A stretch of DNA of 64,000 nt, from positions 62,001-126,000 of the forward strand of contig CAWIDG010000025.1 in assembly GCA_963834875.1 (NCBI GenBank), in the 5' to 3' direction. Below, piece by piece: positions 25,337-34,203 of this stretch. The DNA is from DATAGF01 sp963834875 (GTDB lineage Bacteria > Actinomycetota > Thermoleophilia > Miltoncostaeales > Miltoncostaeaceae). The notes beneath the pieces are model-generated. The model was not told the origin of the DNA. It saw only the letters and a program-made list of their open reading frames with translations, and ran no database searches. The first letter of the stretch is position 1; every line of letters starts with the position of its first letter. The position numbers were made by a program, and so were the translations under genes.

Positions 25337-27114
25337 CTACGGCCGCCGCGGCGGCGGCTTCATGGTGACGCTGCGGACCAGGCCCGAGGTGCCGAACCGG
25401 CTCCGCGCCTCGACGGTGACCTGCACGGCGCCGGACACGATCGACCGGCCGCGGCGGCGGTCCCACGCGATCGTCGTGCGCCCCGGCCGCGTGAGGCGGT
25501 TGCGGGCGAGCGTCGCGAGCGTGGCCCCCGAGGCCGACAGCACCCGCACGGTGACGCGGGCGGGGCGCAGCAGGCGGAAGCCGACCGCCAGCCGGGCCCG
25601 CGCCCGGCGCCCGGCGCCGCTCACCGAGGGCCGCGCGGTCAACGCCGAGAGCGTCCGGTCGAAGATCACGCGGCGGCGCTGCTCGGTCTCGCCGCTGTTG
25701 TCGTCCGGCGTGAACCTGGCGACGACCACGTAGACGCCGTCGCCCAGGCGCAGCCGCTTGGGGTCGACGTTGACCTTGACGGCGCCGGGGCCGAGCCGCC
25801 CCTGCCAGAGCCGCTTCGTCGGCCGCCCCGTGCGCTTGGCGATCGTCACGGTGGCGACCCCGGGCGCCGGCGAGCGCACGACCTCGGTGGCGCGGTCGTC
25901 GACGTGGTCGCCGTTGGCCGACAGGCGGAAGGGGAGCGGCTGGAGGGTGACGCCGCTGTAGGAGAGCAGGAGCACGTCCGAGAGGCTGCGCGGCGAGGAC
26001 CACGGGATCACGAGGTCGGTCCCGATGGCGAGCTGGGCGCTGCCCCCGGCGTCCATCGCGAAGGCGGTCTGCGCGCCGAGCGAGGTCATCAGGCCGGCCT
26101 GGTCCGCGGCCGTCATGCCCGGGCTCCCCTGGGACGGGCCCTCGGCGGTCACGAGCAGCAGCGAGCCCTGGGCCGTCTGGCCGACGGCCGAGCGCGAGGT
26201 GCGCGCGTCGAGTTGCGACGAGGTGTAGCCGCTCGACGGGCGCGGCACGGCGGCGCCGCCGCTCACGAGCGCGGGCCCCCCGCCGATCGCGTTCAGCGCG
26301 TCAGGGGGCAGGCCGAGGAGACCGGGGGTCAGGGCGACCGGCTGGCCGAGGGGGAACTCGGCGACCAGCGGCGGCCCGGACGAGCCGACCCCCGCCAGCA
26401 CCACGTTGCCGGGGGCGATCGCCATCCCGCCGCCCTGCGCCGCCGCCACGACGGTGCCCGTGCGCGGGAGGTTGGGCGTGAGCGGCGCCGGGCTGGTCGA
26501 GCCGCACGCTCACCTCGTAGACCGATCCGGACGCCGGGGTGGTCGCGCCGAAGGCCGGCGTGTAGAGGATCGTCTCGCTGCCGCGCAGGGGCGGCCGGTT
26601 GATGCCGCCGAAGGCGCGGATCGCGAAGCGGCGGACGCCGGTCGGGTCGACCGCCTGGAACCTCCCCTGGAGCACCAGCCTGGCCGAGGCCAGCACGCCG
26701 GTCGACGGCAGCACCGAGTGCCGGGCGGCTCGCCTCGGGCTCGTGGATCAGGTCGCCGCCGATCAGCAGCACCCCACTCGGGGAGTTGGTGTCGTAGCTG
26801 AAGAAGTCGCCGTTCATCCCGGCGACGACGCCGGAGTTCAGCCGTGCCCCGACGGCGTCGGTGAGCGGCCCGCGCCGCACCGGAGAGCCCGCGGCCAGCG
26901 CGGGTGCGAGGCCGATCCGCGGCGAGGGCCCCGCCCGCACGACGTGCACGACCTGGCCCGAGTCCTGCACCTCGCGCTGGTAGCCGATGCCGGGCGCCAC
27001 CTGGACCACCGACGGCGGCTTGGGCGGCGGCAGGGCCTCGACCGGGCCCTGCCCGAGGGCGGGAGCCGACCCGGCGGCGAGCGCCACGAGGGCGAGGGGG
27101 AGCGCGCGCCTCAT
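25337..27114 (-). CDS. secreted phosphodiester-glycosidase (NAGPA-like) protein, two frameshifts
   Basis: Exported protein with signal peptide MRRALPLALVALAAGSAPALG. It contains the phosphodiester glycosidase/DUF2233 domain: PRIGLAPALAAGSPVRRG, GMNGDFFSYDTNSPSGVL, NAIGGGPALVSGG and QTAFAMDAGGSAQLA (the D-G-G-S motif). The C-terminal part after about residue 400 looks like beta-sandwich repeats (PARVTVRVLSASGATLATL, RTTIAWDRRRG), possibly wall- or polymer-binding. Frame changes lie near 26735 and 26485. In eukaryotes this domain uncovers mannose-6-phosphate; in bacteria it is linked to exopolysaccharide. The glycan genes at 28-33 kb fit such a role. Confidence 0.8.
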
Positions 27115-27173
27115 CCCGGGCACCCAATCATGCGCCCCCGGCGACGCCCAAGCCGGCCGGGCGGGGCCGGGTG

Positions 27174-27254
27174 TGCCAATTGGCCAACGACCGCGCGGCC
27201 AAGTGGCCGATGCGCGTTCGGCCAAGTGGCCACAGAGCGCGCGGCCAATTGGCC
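27174..27254 (+). repeat. four GGCCAA(G/T)TGGCC units at an exact 23-bp pitch
   Basis: Units at 27174-27185 (first base changed), 27197-27208, 27220-27231 and 27243-27254; starts are 23, 23 and 23 bases apart. Outer units carry AATT at the centre (full palindrome), inner units AAGT. Spacers are 11 bases: AACGACCGCGC, GATGCGCGTTC, ACAGAGCGCGC. The array fills the space between the divergent secreted-protein gene (start 27114) and the sensor-kinase gene (start 27273), ending 18 bases before the kinase start, i.e. in operator position. Confidence 0.85.
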
Positions 27255-27272
27255 GTCTGCGACACTGACGGC

Positions 27273-28425
27273 GTGGTCGTCGCGGTGATCCTGCTGGCGG
27301 TCGCGGTCCTCGCGCTGACCGGCGCGGCACTCGTCCTCGTGTCCCGTTCCCGCGCCGAGGCCCGGCGGGCGCGCGAGCGGGCCGCGCGGGCCGAGGCCGA
27401 GCTGGCCGTCGCCGAGCGGCGCGGCCGGCAGGTGTTGCAGGACCTCCCGTTCGTCGCCCTGCGGGTCGACCGCGAGGGGCGACTGGTGGAGGCGAACCCC
27501 GTCGCGCTGGAGCGCTTCCCCTTCCTCGTCGCCGGGATGACGGTTCTCGAGGCCTTCAGCGAGCACAGCCTGGCGCGGCACGTCGACGAGGCCCTCGCGG
27601 GCCTTTCCCGCCAGAGCTTCGAGGTGCGCCTCTTCGCCGGCGGGCGCCGCACCTACCGCGCCGCCGTCGAGCCGTACGAGGTCGGGGAGGCCCGCGAGGC
27701 CCTGGTCTTCCTCACCGACCACAGCGAGGCGGTCGCCTACCAGGAGCTGCGCTCGCAATTCGTCGCCAACGTCTCGCACGAGCTGCGCACCCCGCTGACG
27801 GGGCTGCGGGGCCTGCTCGAGGCGCTCGACGACCCGCAGATGGACCCGGAGACGCGGCGGCGACTTCGTCGCGCGCGCCGCGAGCGAGACCCAGCGGCTG
27901 GAGGCGCTGATCACCGACATCCTGTTCCTGTCGGAGCTGGAGACGACCCCGGGGCTGCCCTCGTCCTCGCGCAGCGACCTGGCCCAGGCCGCCGCCGTGA
28001 CCGTCGCCGACCTGCAGGGCGTCGCCGAGGAGCACGGCGTACACCTCGGGCTCGACGCCCCTGGCCCGGCCTGGACCCCGCTGACCGACCGCATGGCCGC
28101 CACCGTGGTGCGCAACCTGGTGGAGAACGCGGTCAAGTACGCAGGCCCCGGGGCGACGGCGACGACGACGGTGCGGCGCGAGGACGGTGCCGTGACCCTG
28201 ACGGTCGCCGACGACGGCGGGGGCATCCCCGAGCGCGACCTGCCGCACGTGTTCGAGCGCTTCTATCGCGCCGACCCCTCGCGGTCGAAGCGCCTCGGCG
28301 GCACCGGCCTCGGCCTGTCGATCGTCAAGCACATCGCGGAACGGTTCGGCGGGCGGGCCGAGGCCTCCTCCCGCGAGGGGTTCGGGACGACCGTGACCGT
28401 GACCCTCCCCGCGGAGAGGCCGTGA
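27273..28425 (+). CDS. sensor histidine kinase (PAS, HisKA, HATPase), one frameshift
   Basis: PhoR-like kinase. A short N-terminal membrane helix (VVVAVILLAVAVLALTGAALVLV), a coiled coil, a PAS-like sensor (LPFVALRVDREGRLVEANPVAL), the H-box FVANVSHELRTPLTGL, then after a frame change near 27855 the N-box VVRNLVENAVKYAGPG, G1 VADDGGGIPERDL, F-box HVFERFYRADPSRS and G2 GGTGLGLSIVKHIAE. GTG start at 27273. Only one membrane helix, so sensing is probably internal. No response regulator is adjacent. The 23-bp array lies directly upstream. Confidence 0.88.
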
Positions 28426-28445
28426 TAGCGTCCCGCGCCGCCGCA

Positions 28446-29586
28446 ATGGCCGTTCCCCTGATGGACATCAAGGCCCAGTACGGGCCGCTGCGGGCCGAGA
28501 TCGACGCCGCCATCGCCGCGCGTCCTCGAGAGCGGCCGCTTCATCCTCGGCCCCGAGGGCCAGGCCCTCGAGGCGGCCGTCTCCGAGCGGCTCGCGGGCC
28601 GCCCCGCGGTGGGGGTCGCCAACGGCACCGACGCCCTCGTCATCGCGCTGCACGCCCTGGACATCGGCGCGGGCGACGAGGTCGTGACGACGCCCTACAC
28701 CTTCTACGCGACGGCGGAGGCCATCGCCCGGGTGGGCGCCACGCCGGTCTTCGCCGACATCGACCCGGTCACCTACTGCCTCGACCCGGCGGCCGCCGAG
28801 GCGCGGATCGGCCCGGCGACGAAGGCGATCCTGCCGGTGCACATCTTCGGCCACCCGGCCGACATGACGGCGATCCGGTCGCTCGCCGAGGCCCACGGCC
28901 TGGCCGTCGTGGAGGACGCGGCCCAGGCGTTCGGCGCGCGCACGGCCGACGGCGAGGTGGGGACGCTCGGCGACGCCGCGACATTCAGCTTCTTCCCGAC
29001 CAAGAACTTCCCCGGCATGGGCGACGGCGGCATGGTCGTCTGCCGCGACGAGGCGCTGGCCGAGCGCGTCCGCCGGCTGCGCTTCCACGGCTCGGCCGAC
29101 AAGGTGGTCTTCGACGAGGTCGGCTACAACTCGCGCCTCGACGACCTCCAGGCCGCGATCATCCGCGTCTTCTACCCCCACCTGGACGACTGGAACGCGC
29201 GCCGCGCCGAGGCCGCCGCCTGGTACGCCGCCGACGGCCTCGGCGACCGGATGGCGCTTCCCGGGGTCGCGGCCGGCGCCCGCCACATCTACCACCTCTT
29301 CATGGCCCGCCACCCCCGGCGCGACGAGGTGCGCTCCGCGCTCGCGCGGGCCGGGGTCGGCAGCGCCGTGTACTACGGCATCCCGATGCACCTGCAGCCG
29401 GTCTTCGCCCACCTCGGGTACTCCGAGGGCGACCTGCCGGTGGCCGAGGAGTGCGCCCGCACGGCCCTCGCGCTGCCGATGCACCCCAACCTGAGCCGCG
29501 AGGACGTCGCCGCGGTGGTCCGCGCCGTCGAGGGGGCGCTGGACGATCGACCGGTCGCGGCGCCGAGCGGGGGTCAGGCCGCCTGA
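28446..29586 (+). CDS. DegT/DnrJ/EryC1/StrS-family sugar aminotransferase, one frameshift
   Basis: PLP-dependent enzyme that aminates a nucleotide-linked keto sugar. N-terminus MAVPLMDIKAQYGPLRAEID, then a frame change near 28520, then VGVANGTDALVIALHALDIG, TTPYTFYATAEAI, AVVEDAAQAFGA and the Schiff-base lysine in FSFFPTKNFPGMGDGG, FHGSADKVVFDEVGYNSRLDDLQAA and YYGIPMHLQP. About 380 residues, normal length. With the CapD-like 4,6-dehydratase at 31651 it could make an amino-deoxy sugar (for example a UDP-4-amino sugar). It follows the kinase gene by 20 bases and overlaps convergently with the epimerase gene. Confidence 0.9.
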
Positions 29587-30604
29587 GCCAGGGCGCCCGC
29601 CCGGCGGGCGCTGAGGTGACCGGCGGCGTGGAGCCAGCGGACGGTGTCGCGGATCGACTCCTCCGGGGGCCGGAACGACACCCCGAGATCGCGGGCCGTG
29701 GAGGAGGCGTCCAGGGGCCCGTCCTGGGAGGCGAGCCAGGCGGCCTCCCGCGTCGGCAGCAGGTCGATGCCGACCCGGGCCAGCGCCTGGCCGGCCACGG
29801 CGCTCGCGGCGGCGACGGGCGCGGGGACGGTCACGAGCCGGCAGGCGGCGCCCGGTGAGCCGCACCGCGGTGCGCATGATCTCGGCGACCGGCAGGTTGC
29901 CGCCCCCGACCGGCGTATCGCCGCGCGCCGCGCCCGGGCACGGCCAGCGCGGCGTGGACGGCGGCCAGGTCCCGAACGTCGCTGACCGCCAGCGTTCCGG
30001 GGGCCAGCGCCGGCAGGCGGCCCGCGAGCGCCAGGAGCGCCAGGCGCGACGTCTCGCCGAGGTGCGGGTCGTGCGGGCCCCAGACCATCCCGGGGTAGGT
30101 GATCGCGACCGGGGCGCCCCGCTCCTGCAGGTCCCGCGCGATCCTCTCGGAGGCGGCCTTCGAGGCGCAGTAGGGCACCGTGGCGGTGCCGATCGGCGAG
30201 TCGCCGTCGAGGGGGCGCTCCGAGCGGCGCGGCAGCAGGGCGGCGTAGCTCGAGACGTGGACGATCGGGTCGAGCCGGGCCTCGGCCGCCGCCCCCAGCA
30301 CGGCCTCGGTCCCGGCGGCGTTGACGCGCTTCATCTCGTCGGCGCGCCGCGGGTCGAGCGACCAGACGCTCGCGACGTGGACGACGGCGTCGCAGCCCGC
30401 GATCGCCTCCCGCACGGACGCGCGGTCGGTGACGTCGCCGACGGCGACCTCGACGCCGGCAGGATCGACGCCGACGGGCCCGAGCGCCGGGGCGATCCGG
30501 TCCCGCGAGCGCACGAGCAGGCGGAGCTCGTTCCCGGCCCCGAGCAGCGCGGCGGCCGTATGACAGCCGACGAAGCCGGTGCCGCCGGTCACGAGGATCC
30601 GCAT
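29574..30604 (-). CDS. NAD-dependent epimerase/dehydratase, two frameshifts
   Basis: Extended short-chain dehydrogenase: MRILVTGGTGFVGCHTAAAL (GxxGxxG), AVVHVASVWSLDP, HVSSYAALLP and the catalytic Y-x3-K in PYCASKAASERIA, then YPGMVWGPHDPH. After 29940 the frame changes to GGGNLPVAEIMRTAVRLTG-type text and near 29845 again, ending with a C-terminal RVGIDLLPTREAAWLASQD and FRPPEESIRDTVRWL segment. The C-terminal part is typical of dihydroflavonol-reductase-like epimerases. Probably acts on a nucleotide sugar or a terpenoid/polyprenyl derivative; the substrate is not clear. Confidence 0.78.
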
Positions 30605-30620
30605 CGCGGCCGAGCGTACC

Positions 30621-30626
30621 TAGACT
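30621..30626 (+). promoter_or_regulatory. leaderless -10 box TAGACT
   Basis: TAGACT ends 8 bases before the GTG at 30635; no Shine-Dalgarno. Confidence 0.5.
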
Positions 30627-30634
30627 CGGCGCCG

Positions 30635-31654
30635 GTGCGGGTCTGGGTCAACATCACGAACTCGCCTCACGCGGTCATCTTCCGCCCGCTGATCGCGCGG
30701 ATGCGCGACCGCGGCCACGAGGTGACCGTGACCTCCCGCGAGTTCGCCCAGACCGTCGGGCTGCTCGACCGCTTCGGCATCCCCCACACGGTCGTGGGCG
30801 CGCATGGCGGGGCCTCGCGACGCGGCAAGGCACTCGCGATGGCGGGCCGCTCGGCCGCGCTCGCCCGCCTCGCGCGGGAGGAGCGCTTCGACCTCGCCGT
30901 CGCCCACGGCAGCACCGACCAGCCGGCCGCTGCCCGTGTCGCCGGCACCCCGCAGGTGACGATGTTCGACTACGAGTTCGCCGCGGCGATGCACCACTGG
31001 AACGGCCGCCTGGCGAGCCGGGTGCTCGTGCCGGCGGCGATCCCCGAGGAGGTCCTGTCGCGCTACGGCATGCGCCCGCCGCGCCTGGTCCGCTATCCGG
31101 GGCTGAAGGAGGAGTACTACCTCGCCGACCACGCGATCGACCCGGCGGTGGGGGACGAGCTGGGCCTGGATCGCGGGCGGATCCTCGCCGTCGTGCGCCC
31201 TCCGCCCGAGGTCACCCTGTACCACCGCGGCGCCGGCACCGACCTCTTCGCCGCCACCCTGGCCCGGCTGCTCGCGGCGCCGGAGGTGCAGACCGTGGTG
31301 CTGCCCCGCACCGAGGAGCAGCGGCGGGCGCTCGCGGGAGGCCCGGCCGTCGTGCCCGAGCGGGCGATCGACGGGCCGAGCCTCGTGGCGGCGGCGGACC
31401 TCGTCGTGAGCGCCGGGGGCACGATGAACCGCGAGGCCGCCGCGCTGGGGGTGCCCGCCTACACCCCGTTCGCCGCGCGGCTGGGCGCGGTCGACCGGCT
31501 GCTCATCGCCGAGCGCCGCCTGAACCGGCTCGAGCGCCCCGAGGACGTCGCGCTCCGCCGCCGCGACCGGGGCCCGGCGCCGCCGTTGCGCGACCCCGAG
31601 GCACTCGTGGACCTGATTCTCGACGCCCCCCGCGCTAGGGTGCCTGCCACGTGA
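30635..31654 (+). CDS. DUF354-family glycosyltransferase-like protein (339 aa)
   Basis: MRVWVNITNSPHAVIFRPLI and RGHEVTVTSREFAQTVGLLDRFGIPH match the DUF354 family, a GT-B-like fold related to MurG/UDP-GlcNAc 2-epimerase. Later motifs: GTPQVTMFDYEFAAAMHHWN, LVRYPGLKEEYYLADH, VVRPPPEVTLYHRG and ADLVVSAGGTMNREAAALGVP (the donor-binding GGTM-E). Starts with GTG directly behind TAGACT. Its last codons overlap the next start (GTGA), so it is coupled to the CapD-like gene, supporting a role in surface glycan synthesis. Confidence 0.8.
   Translation: MRVWVNITNSPHAVIFRPLIARMRDRGHEVTVTSREFAQTVGLLDRFGIPHTVVGAHGGASRRGKALAMAGRSAALARLAREERFDLAVAHGSTDQPAAARVAGTPQVTMFDYEFAAAMHHWNGRLASRVLVPAAIPEEVLSRYGMRPPRLVRYPGLKEEYYLADHAIDPAVGDELGLDRGRILAVVRPPPEVTLYHRGAGTDLFAATLARLLAAPEVQTVVLPRTEEQRRALAGGPAVVPERAIDGPSLVAAADLVVSAGGTMNREAAALGVPAYTPFAARLGAVDRLLIAERRLNRLERPEDVALRRRDRGPAPPLRDPEALVDLILDAPRARVPAT
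31636..31641 (+). promoter_or_regulatory. possible internal leaderless -10 box TAGGGT
   Basis: TAGGGT ends 9 bases before the GTG at 31651, inside the end of the DUF354 gene. It could allow separate transcription of the CapD-like gene. Confidence 0.35.
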
Positions 31655-33561
31655 GCCTTGCCCCCCTCACCTGGCGCCCCCGTGCGCTCGCGCACCGCGC
31701 CGCCCAGGTGGCGGTTGACATGGCGCTCGTCACGGCCGCCTACTGGCTCGCGTACTACTTCCGCTTCGACGGCGACGTGCCCGGCCGCTACGAGCGGCTG
31801 TTCGTCGGGACGGTGGGCATCGTCATCGGCGTCAAGCTCGTCGTCTTCGTGGCGATGCGCTTCTACACGAAGTGGTGGCGCTTCACGAGCCTGCGCGACC
31901 TGCAGGCCATCCTGCTGGCGACGGCCGGGTCCAGCCTGATCCTGGCGGCGCTGCTCTCGACATGGCGCCCGGACGACCTCGTGCCCGTGCCGCGCGGCGT
32001 CCTGGCCTTCGACCTCCTGCTGACCCTCGTCCTGATCGGGGGCGCCCGCTTCGCGGTGCGCAGCGTGATCGAGCGGCCGCCGCGCTCCGAGCTCGTGAGC
32101 AGCGGCAAGGAGGTGCTGATCTGCGGCGCGGGCGACGCCGGCAACACCCTGCTGCGCGAGATGAAGCGGAACCGCGCGCTCGGCTACACGCCCGTCGGCC
32201 TCATCGACGACGACCCCCGGAAGCGCCGGCTGCGCGTGCAGGGCACCCGCGTGCGCGGCACCCGCGCCGACCTGCCGAGGGTGCTGCGCGAGGTGCACGT
32301 TGACGAGGTCATCATCGCCATGCCGTCCGCGCCGGGGCGGGTGCGCGAGGAGATCGTCCAGGCGTGCCGCGCCGCGGGCGTTCAGTGCACGACCCTCCCG
32401 GGCCTGCCCGAGCTGATCACCGGCGAGGTCACGGTCAGCCAGCTGCGCGAGGTCCGCGTCGAGGACGTGCTGGGCCGCGCCGCGATCGAGGTCGACTTCG
32501 CCCGCGTCGCCCGCTACCTCAACGGCCGAGCGGTGCTCGTCACCGGCGCCGGCGGGTCGATCGGGCGGGAGCTCTGCCGGCAGGTGTCGGCCACCGGCGC
32601 CCGCCGCCTGGTGATGGTCGACCACTCGGAGAACAACCTCTTCGAGATCGACCTCGAGCTGCGCGAGCGCGGCCACTCCGGGCTGCTGGTCCCGGTGATC
32701 GCCGACTGCAAGGACGCGTCCGCGATGGAGCGCCTCTTCGCGTCCGAGCGGCCCGAGATCGTGTTCCACGCGGCGGCGTACAAGCACGTGCCGATGATGG
32801 AGCTCAACCCGGTCCAGGCGATCGCCAACAACGCGCTCGCCACCGCGGTCCTGGCCGACCTCGCCGAGCGGTTCGCGGTGGAGCGGTTCTGCCTCATCTC
32901 CACCGACAAGGCCGTCGAGCCGAAGACCGTCATGGGCGCCTCCAAGGCTCTTGCGGAGCGGGTCGTCGAGGCGCGCGCCGGCGTCTCGGGCACCCGCTTC
33001 GCGGCCGTGCGCTTCGGCAACGTCCTCGGCAGCTCCGGCTCGGTGCTCCCGATCTTCCGGCGCCAGATCGCCGAGGGCGGGCCCGTGACGGTGACGCACC
33101 CCGAGATGACGCGCTTCTTCATGACGATCCCCGAGGCGGTCCAGCTCGTCATCGAGGCCACCGGCATCGCCGAGGGCGGCGACATCTTCGTGCTCGACAT
33201 GGGCGAGCCGGTGCGGATCATGGACCTCGCCCGTCGCACGATCGAGCTGGCGGGCCAGGACGTCGCGATCGAGATCGTCGGGATCCGGCCGGGCGAGAAG
33301 CTCCACGAGGAGCTGTTCAACGTGGACGAGGAGGTGCGCCCGACCCGCTACGGGAAGATCATGCGCGCCACCCGGCCGCCGCTCGACCCCGCGGTCCTGA
33401 GCGACGGCATCGACGAGGTCGCCCGCCGCATCGCCGCCGGCCCGCCCGAGTCGGTCGCCGACGCCCTGTGGTCCACCCTGCGCGGCGCAAGGATCGCCGC
33501 GCCGGACGGCGAAACGAGGATGGCGCCGCCGACCGTCACCCATCCCCGGGAGAGCCCATGA
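31651..33561 (+). CDS. CapD/FlaA1-type nucleotide-sugar 4,6-dehydratase, membrane-anchored (636 aa)
   Basis: Long-form polysaccharide biosynthesis protein. Four N-terminal membrane helices (about residues 15-130, e.g. VAVDMALVTAAYWLAYYFRF and VGTVGIVIGVKLVVFVAM) precede a CoA-binding-like Rossmann domain (VLICGAGDAGNTLLREM). A second NAD domain follows with GAGGSIGRELCRQ (about residue 298), YKHVPMMELNP and the catalytic STDKAVEPKTVMGASKALAE. Catalyses 4,6-dehydration, often with 5-epimerisation, of UDP-N-acetyl sugars at the membrane. GTG start overlapping the DUF354 stop; the stop overlaps the next ATG. Intact. Confidence 0.95.
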   Translation: MSLAPLTWRPRALAHRAAQVAVDMALVTAAYWLAYYFRFDGDVPGRYERLFVGTVGIVIGVKLVVFVAMRFYTKWWRFTSLRDLQAILLATAGSSLILAALLSTWRPDDLVPVPRGVLAFDLLLTLVLIGGARFAVRSVIERPPRSELVSSGKEVLICGAGDAGNTLLREMKRNRALGYTPVGLIDDDPRKRRLRVQGTRVRGTRADLPRVLREVHVDEVIIAMPSAPGRVREEIVQACRAAGVQCTTLPGLPELITGEVTVSQLREVRVEDVLGRAAIEVDFARVARYLNGRAVLVTGAGGSIGRELCRQVSATGARRLVMVDHSENNLFEIDLELRERGHSGLLVPVIADCKDASAMERLFASERPEIVFHAAAYKHVPMMELNPVQAIANNALATAVLADLAERFAVERFCLISTDKAVEPKTVMGASKALAERVVEARAGVSGTRFAAVRFGNVLGSSGSVLPIFRRQIAEGGPVTVTHPEMTRFFMTIPEAVQLVIEATGIAEGGDIFVLDMGEPVRIMDLARRTIELAGQDVAIEIVGIRPGEKLHEELFNVDEEVRPTRYGKIMRATRPPLDPAVLSDGIDEVARRIAAGPPESVADALWSTLRGARIAAPDGETRMAPPTVTHPRESP

Positions 33562-33752
33562 CCGTCATCGACCGCACCCAGGCCGATCTCCCCCCCGGAG
33601 CGGTCGCGGTCGCGCCATGGGGGCTCCTCTCGCGGGTCCGGCGCCCGTGCCCCGACCACGGCGGCGAGTGCCCCTGCGTCGCCCGCCGCGAGGACGAGGG
33701 CTGCCTCGTCTTCTGGTGCGAGGCGGCGGTGCACCACTTCACGACGCGCTAG
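33558..33752 (+). CDS. tiny Cys/His-rich protein coupled to the dehydratase (64 aa)
   Basis: ATGA overlap with the CapD-like gene. The C-terminal half is cysteine-rich: C-x6-C-x-C followed by C-x5-C and two His (RPCPDHGGECPCVARREDEG, LVFWCEAAVHHF), a plausible zinc site. The N-terminus MTVIDRTQADLPPGAVAVAPWG has no signal peptide. Family not recognised. Position suggests a small accessory of surface-glycan synthesis. Confidence 0.6.
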   Translation: MTVIDRTQADLPPGAVAVAPWGLLSRVRRPCPDHGGECPCVARREDEGCLVFWCEAAVHHFTTR

Positions 33753-33754
33753 GC

Positions 33755-33771
33755 GGGCTCGCCCCGAGCCC
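33755..33771. terminator. bidirectional hairpin between convergent genes
   Basis: GGGCTC, five-base loop, GAGCCC, three bases after the stop at 33752 and before the convergent gene end at 33788. Confidence 0.5.
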
Positions 33772-33787
33772 GTCCGACGCGCCGGGC

Positions 33788-34199
33788 TCAGCCCTCGTCG
33801 GTGAAGGGCAGCTTCGTGTGGCGCGCCTCGTCGGCCTCGATGACGAAGATCACCGTCGCCTCGCCGCGCAGCGGGAAGGGGTCGCCGGTGTACTTGCGGG
33901 CGATGCGGTCGGCGAGGACGAGGGCGGCGTCGCCGTCGATCCGGTCGACGACGCGGCCGCGCAGGTCGATCTGGCGGTAGGGGTCGCGGCGGTCGGCGAT
34001 CGAGAGCGCGACGCGTGGGTCGCGCTCGATGGCCGCGGCCTTCCGGCTGCCGAGCTGGGTCACGAAGATGACGCGGTCCTCCTCGACGTCGACCCGACAG
34101 GGGGCGGACCGATGGGGCGCCGTCGGCCTCGATGGTGGCCAGGTGGGCGAAGTTGCGCTCGCCGATCACGTCGGCGACCTGGGGAGGGAGCTCGGCCAC
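33788..34199 (-). CDS. PPOX-class (F420-type) oxidoreductase, one frameshift
   Basis: Small split-barrel flavin/F420-binding protein. Starts with GTG (MAELPPQVADVIGERNFAHLATIEADGAPSVRP), the typical N-terminus of PPOX-class F420-dependent enzymes; the frame changes near 34105 and continues VIFVTQLGSRKAAAIERDPRVALSIADRRDPYRQIDLRGRVV-type text through KYTGDPFPLRGEATVIFVIE. About 137 residues when repaired. Predicted to reduce an unknown substrate or bind F420. Five bases separate it from the hemerythrin-cupin gene end. Confidence 0.82.
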
Positions 34200-34203
34200 G
34201 CGG

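Noticed and set aside
27174..27254. CRISPR-like array
   Set aside because: Units are 12-bp palindromes with 11-base spacers and no cas genes; far too short for CRISPR.
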